Origin: Sphingobacteriaceae bacterium UBA2059
GTDB lineage: Bacteria > Bacteroidota > Bacteroidia > Sphingobacteriales > Sphingobacteriaceae
DNA: 9,908 bases
Direction: 5' to 3'
Assembly: GCA_002332615.1 (NCBI GenBank)
Contig: DDAL01000012.1
Coordinates: forward strand, 56,131 to 66,038
Part shown: positions 7,034 through 9,908 of the stretch, piece after piece
How positions within the stretch are numbered: the stretch's first letter is position 1
Layout: each line of letters starts with the position of its first letter
Notes under the pieces: model-generated
Seen by the model: the letters and a program-made list of their open reading frames with translations, nothing else
What the model was told of the DNA's origin: nothing
Databases searched by the model: none
Made by a program: the position numbers and the translations under genes

Positions 7034-8011
7034 TTATTTGCCAAATTTCATTTTAAGTTGCTCAAGCATATCTCCTGTGATAGGCACATCTTTTTCCTTT
7101 CTGGGGCTTACCTTGCGTTCGGGGCGCTCCTGCCTGTGCTGTTCATGCGGTATAGTGGCGGTGTTAACAGCAGATGGCTTTGGAGCTTGCTGCTTACCAG
7201 TAGCTTTTTTGGCTGTCCACCTGTTCCAAATACGCTCCAGGCAACGCTTGGTGTATAAAGGAAAATCTCCCTGCTGCATCCATGAGTAATAACTGGGCTC
7301 GGCATCAAACACATGTTCTACACATTTTCCCTTATGCTTGCCAAAGTTAAATACCTCTACTCCATTTTCGTCGTACACCATTCGCCCCGCAAAATCCACA
7401 GGTTTACTCAGATTTGTAAACTGATGCAACGCGTCTATGTCATTTTTAACCGGGACAGACTTATTACCGCACTTATCTTCCCATTCCTGATCCTGGTATT
7501 TCTCCAACTGAGCAAGTAATACCTCATAAGTAGCCATGATATCAGCATCGGCCGAATGAGCGTTTACAATGTCCTTATTACAGTAAAAGCGATAGGCTGC
7601 CTTTAAAGTACGTTGCTCCATTTGATGGAATATGTTCTGAACGTCAATAAAACGCTTCCCTTCCAGATCAAAATCTATCCCTGCCCTTATAAACTCCTCC
7701 ATAAGCATTGGAATATCAAACTTATTTGAATTATATCCGGCCAGATCACAGTCTTCTAAGAAGTCGGCATATTCCTTTCCTATTTCTTTAAATGTCGGAG
7801 CATCCTGTATATCGGTATCATAAATACCATGAATCCTGGAGGTTTCCATTGGTATAGGCATTTCGGGGTTTACCCTGTTGCTTTTCATTTCCTTGGATCC
7901 GTCCGGGAATACTTTCAAAACAGCGATTTCAACAATTCTGTCAATTCCAATTCGAATTCCTGTAGCTTCAAGATCAAAGAAAGCAATGGGACGGCTTAAG
8001 TTCAGTTTCAT
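7034..8011 (-). CDS. DnaQ-like DEDDh 3'-5' exonuclease with ExoX-type C-terminal region
   Basis: A 325-residue protein whose first 175 residues are a DEDDh exonuclease domain. Exo I is FDLEATG (Asp13, Glu15), Exo II is AGYNSNKFDIPML (Asp99), and Exo III is HSADADIMAT (His152, Asp157), so the full metal-binding and catalytic set is present. Residues about 205-265 (VFNFGKHKGKCVEHV, then YYSWMQQGDFP) resemble the small C-terminal domain seen in ExoX-like nucleases. The last 60 residues are low-complexity and basic (Lys, Arg, Gln, Pro), plausibly a disordered nucleic-acid-binding tail. The likely role is 3'-end trimming of DNA or RNA in repair or turnover. It is not the polymerase III epsilon chain on sequence alone, since that assignment needs a clamp or polymerase-binding motif I cannot see. 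It lies downstream of mutS and the NlpC/P60 gene on the same strand. Confidence 0.88.
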   Translation of the reverse strand: MKLNLSRPIAFFDLEATGIRIGIDRIVEIAVLKVFPDGSKEMKSNRVNPEMPIPMETSRIHGIYDTDIQDAPTFKEIGKEYADFLEDCDLAGYNSNKFDIPMLMEEFIRAGIDFDLEGKRFIDVQNIFHQMEQRTLKAAYRFYCNKDIVNAHSADADIMATYEVLLAQLEKYQDQEWEDKCGNKSVPVKNDIDALHQFTNLSKPVDFAGRMVYDENGVEVFNFGKHKGKCVEHVFDAEPSYYSWMQQGDFPLYTKRCLERIWNRWTAKKATGKQQAPKPSAVNTATIPHEQHRQERPERKVSPRKEKDVPITGDMLEQLKMKFGK

Positions 8012-8026
8012 AGATACTTTTATGTC

Positions 8027-8051
8027 AAAGGGCTGTTGAGCACAGCCTTTT
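8027..8051 (-). terminator. Weak terminator-like hairpin between the NlpC/P60 and exonuclease genes
   Basis: AAAGGGCTGT (8027-8036) pairs with ACAGCCTTTT (8042-8051), a 10-bp stem with one G-T pair and a 5-base loop. On the minus strand the stem ends in CCCTTTGACAT, so the T-run is only three bases and termination would be weak or partial. It could reduce read-through from mutS and the NlpC/P60 gene into the exonuclease gene. The 94-bp gap (8012-8105) holds nothing else I can name, and I see no clear exonuclease promoter in it. Confidence 0.35.
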
Positions 8052-8105
8052 CTAAATCAATAAACAAAAATGCTAAATTTCTTTCTAATAAGACGTGCTT
8101 TCGTC

Positions 8106-8651
8106 CTATTCGTCTTTTATTGTGCCGCAGCGGGAAAAGTATTTATAGTACCAGGGGTCTTTAAGGTCACTTATGATTACACCTTTAGACGTTGAAACAT
8201 GTACAAACTTATTATTACCAAGATAAACTCCAACATGATTAAACTTCTGCCCGTTGAAATCAAAAAATACCAAATCGCCTTCCACCAGTTGTTCCTCATA
8301 TTTTCGTTTAACCTTATCGGCCATTTCACGTGCTGTACGGGCTAAGTTTTTATTGTAAATCTCCCTGGCAATGATCGTTGTAAAACCAGAGCAGTCAATG
8401 CCATCTTTATCCATACCCCCAAGTTTGTGAGGGGCACCCATCCAGTTATCAATAAAACGGTAAAGCTTTTGGTTACTGATTTCACTTTCGTCAACGCCCA
8501 GAATTGAAGCGTATCTCTGCGAAAGACTTCCGCTTAGCTCCATATCTTTCAATGAACGCGCATCGGTAATTATCTTGCGGCTTTTGCATGATGATGATGC
8601 CAAAAGTAGTATTAAGGTATAGAAAAAATATTTTATTTTAACCGGCTTCAT
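8106..8651 (-). CDS. NlpC/P60 family cell-wall hydrolase, probable lipoprotein (MepS/Spr-like)
   Basis: NlpC/P60 cysteine peptidases cut peptide bonds in peptidoglycan stems. Counted from the ATG at 8651, the 181-residue product has a lipoprotein-like signal (basic start KPVKIK, hydrophobic stretch FFYTLILLLA, then SSSC with Cys22), a linker, and the catalytic domain from about 60. The triad is visible: Cys87 in DGIDCSGF, His139 in NHVGVYLG and His151 in FVHVS. The spacings of 52 and 12 residues closely match E. coli MepS (Spr; Cys68, His119, His131), so a murein DD-endopeptidase-like role is a reasonable inference. The lipobox is imperfect, with Ser rather than Leu at -3. A GTG at 8669 overlapping the mutS stop would add six residues, MIFLLH. 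I prefer the ATG because the signal-peptide basic region then sits at the N-terminus. It probably shares a transcript with mutS. Confidence 0.9.
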   Translation of the reverse strand: MKPVKIKYFFYTLILLLASSSCKSRKIITDARSLKDMELSGSLSQRYASILGVDESEISNQKLYRFIDNWMGAPHKLGGMDKDGIDCSGFTTIIAREIYNKNLARTAREMADKVKRKYEEQLVEGDLVFFDFNGQKFNHVGVYLGNNKFVHVSTSKGVIISDLKDPWYYKYFSRCGTIKDE

Positions 8652-8668
8652 ATGTAGTAAAAATATCA

Positions 8669-9908
8669 CTAACCTTTTAATATCCTCTGAATATCGTCCA
8701 GTTTCATCAAAGCTTCAACGGGAGTTAAGGTATTAACATCAAGGTTATTCAAAATGTCTCTTATTTTCACCAAAACGGGGTCATCAATCGAAAACATTTG
8801 CAGCTGATAGGCCTGTTGCTGGACCTTCTTCATACTGCTCTTGATGTCTTCTCCGCCTGTACGCTCCTGCTCAAGCCGCTTCAAAATTTCAGATGCCCTT
8901 TGAACTACTTTGGCCGGCATGCCGGCCATTTTAGCAACATGTATACCAAAGCTGTGTTCACTACCTCCCGGCACCAGCTTGCGGAGAAAGATCACCTTGT
9001 TGCCAACCTCTTTGATGGAGACATTAAAATTCTTAATGCGGCTGAACGAATTGGTGAGCTCATTTAACTCATGATAATGAGTTGCAAAAAGTGTTTTAGC
9101 TTTTGCCGAAGGATGATTATGCAAATATTCGGCTATTGACCAGGCGATAGATATGCCATCATAAGTAGATGTACCCCTTCCGATTTCATCAAGCAAAATG
9201 AGGCTTTTGTCGGATATATTATTAAGTATGCTGGCCGTTTCATTCATTTCAACCATAAAGGTAGACTCGCCCGACGATAGGTTGTCGGAAGCTCCTACGC
9301 GTGTAAACAGTTTGTCAACAATGCCGATGCTTGCTTGAGTAGCCGGCACAAAACAGCCAATCTGAGACATCAAAACAATTAATCCTGTTTGTCTCAGCAA
9401 GGCAGACTTTCCCGACATGTTGGGCCCTGTAATAATAATAATTTGCTGCGTGTCACTATCCAGATAAACGTCATTGGTTATATAATCTTCGCCAATAGGC
9501 AGGTTTCGTTCGATAACAGGGTGGCGGCCTCCTTTTATGTTGATAGCGTTACCTGTGTTAATTACAGGTTTAGTATAATAGTTCTTCTCAGAGACTGCGG
9601 AAAAGCAGAGTAGCACATCTAACTGAGCGATTAGCTGAGCGTTAAGCTGAACGGGTTTAATGTACTCCATAAGCGCATACACAAGTTCACTATAGAGCTT
9701 CGTTTCTAATACATGTATCTTTTCCTCGGCTCCAAGTATCTGCTCTTCATATTCTTTTAATTCCGGAGTAATATATCTTTCGGCATTCACTAGCGTCTGC
9801 TTGCGTATCCACTCTGCCGGCACCTTATCTTTGTGTGAATTGGTAACTTCCAGATAATAACCAAAAACGTTATTAAAAGCCACTTTCAAAGAAGGAATAC
9901 CGGTAGTG
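8669..9908 (-). CDS. mutS: DNA mismatch repair ATPase MutS, C-terminal half (5' end cut by window edge)
   Basis: Recognises mispaired bases and starts mismatch repair as an ATP-dependent clamp. The frame stays open to the right edge, so the 412 visible codons are roughly the second half of an expected protein of about 850-880 residues; a TTG near 9889 is an internal Leu codon, not a start. The visible part begins in the lever/clamp region (SLKVAFNNVFGYYLEVT), followed by the coiled clamp helices and then the ABC-type ATPase. Walker A is GPNMSGKS (visible residues 161-168, Lys167), the signature region is SSGESTFMVEM, Walker B is LILLDEIGRGTS (Asp240, Glu241), and the switch His is in LFATHYHEL. 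The short C-terminal helical region ends in TPVEALMKLDDIQRILKG, typical of MutS. The TAG stop shares one base with a possible GTG start of the NlpC/P60 gene. Confidence 0.97.
   Translation of the reverse strand, partial: TTGIPSLKVAFNNVFGYYLEVTNSHKDKVPAEWIRKQTLVNAERYITPELKEYEEQILGAEEKIHVLETKLYSELVYALMEYIKPVQLNAQLIAQLDVLLCFSAVSEKNYYTKPVINTGNAINIKGGRHPVIERNLPIGEDYITNDVYLDSDTQQIIIITGPNMSGKSALLRQTGLIVLMSQIGCFVPATQASIGIVDKLFTRVGASDNLSSGESTFMVEMNETASILNNISDKSLILLDEIGRGTSTYDGISIAWSIAEYLHNHPSAKAKTLFATHYHELNELTNSFSRIKNFNVSIKEVGNKVIFLRKLVPGGSEHSFGIHVAKMAGMPAKVVQRASEILKRLEQERTGGEDIKSSMKKVQQQAYQLQMFSIDDPVLVKIRDILNNLDVNTLTPVEALMKLDDIQRILKG

Noticed and set aside
7031..7314. Several overlapping short open frames around the exonuclease C-terminus
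   Set aside because: All lie over the low-complexity basic tail of the exonuclease gene, whose biased codons leave other frames open; none resembles a protein family or has a start-site signal.
9869..9889. Possible TTG start making a 406-residue stand-alone MutS fragment
   Set aside because: The frame and MutS similarity continue without a break to the right edge, so the TTG is an internal Leu codon in a gene cut by the window.
1..9908. A previously undescribed system, mobile element, CRISPR array or RNA gene
   Set aside because: All genes are recognisable housekeeping or transporter families. No direct-repeat array, transposase, integrase, att-like flanks or tRNA cloverleaf was seen, and every intergenic gap is under 160 bp.

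Overview
This window looks like ordinary chromosome from a member of the Bacteroidota, most plausibly a Pedobacter/Sphingobacterium-type organism. That placement is an inference. It rests on moderate G+C by eye, weak or absent Shine-Dalgarno sequences ahead of most genes, several TAnnTTTG-type -7 elements (the Bacteroidota promoter signature) at sensible distances from starts, and the gene set and protein styles (short-form QueG, YidC with a large periplasmic domain and Lys-rich tail, MepS-like lipoprotein).

Layout. 1-1176 (minus): 5' part of an M16 zinc metallopeptidase gene that runs off the left edge. 1177-1332: divergent intergenic region with -7 candidates for both directions and a small hairpin plus T-run in the pyrG leader. 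1333-4791 (plus): pyrG (CTP synthase) then yidC (membrane protein insertase) 24 bp later, probably one transcript. 4798-4838: strong 17-bp bidirectional terminator shared with the convergent MFS gene. 4847-6016 (minus): MFS transporter with a GTG start. 6017-6078: compact divergent promoter region with a -7 element on each strand. 6079-7029 (plus): queG (epoxyqueuosine reductase). 7034-8011 (minus): DEDDh 3'-5' exonuclease with an ExoX-type C-terminal region, ending 4 bp from queG. 8106-8651 (minus): NlpC/P60 cell-wall hydrolase, probably a lipoprotein. 8669-9908 (minus): C-terminal half of mutS, running off the right edge.

The genes are housekeeping: pyrimidine nucleotide synthesis, inner-membrane protein insertion, tRNA queuosine modification, mismatch repair, nucleic-acid trimming, peptidoglycan hydrolysis and one drug-type efflux pump. 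mutS, the NlpC/P60 gene and the exonuclease gene lie in a same-strand run and may be partly co-transcribed. I found no mobile element, CRISPR array, tRNA/rRNA, phage gene, defence system or biosynthetic cluster, and no convincing undescribed system. The points most worth a second look are the pyrG leader structures, the possibly leaderless queG transcript inside a tight divergent promoter, and several start-codon choices.
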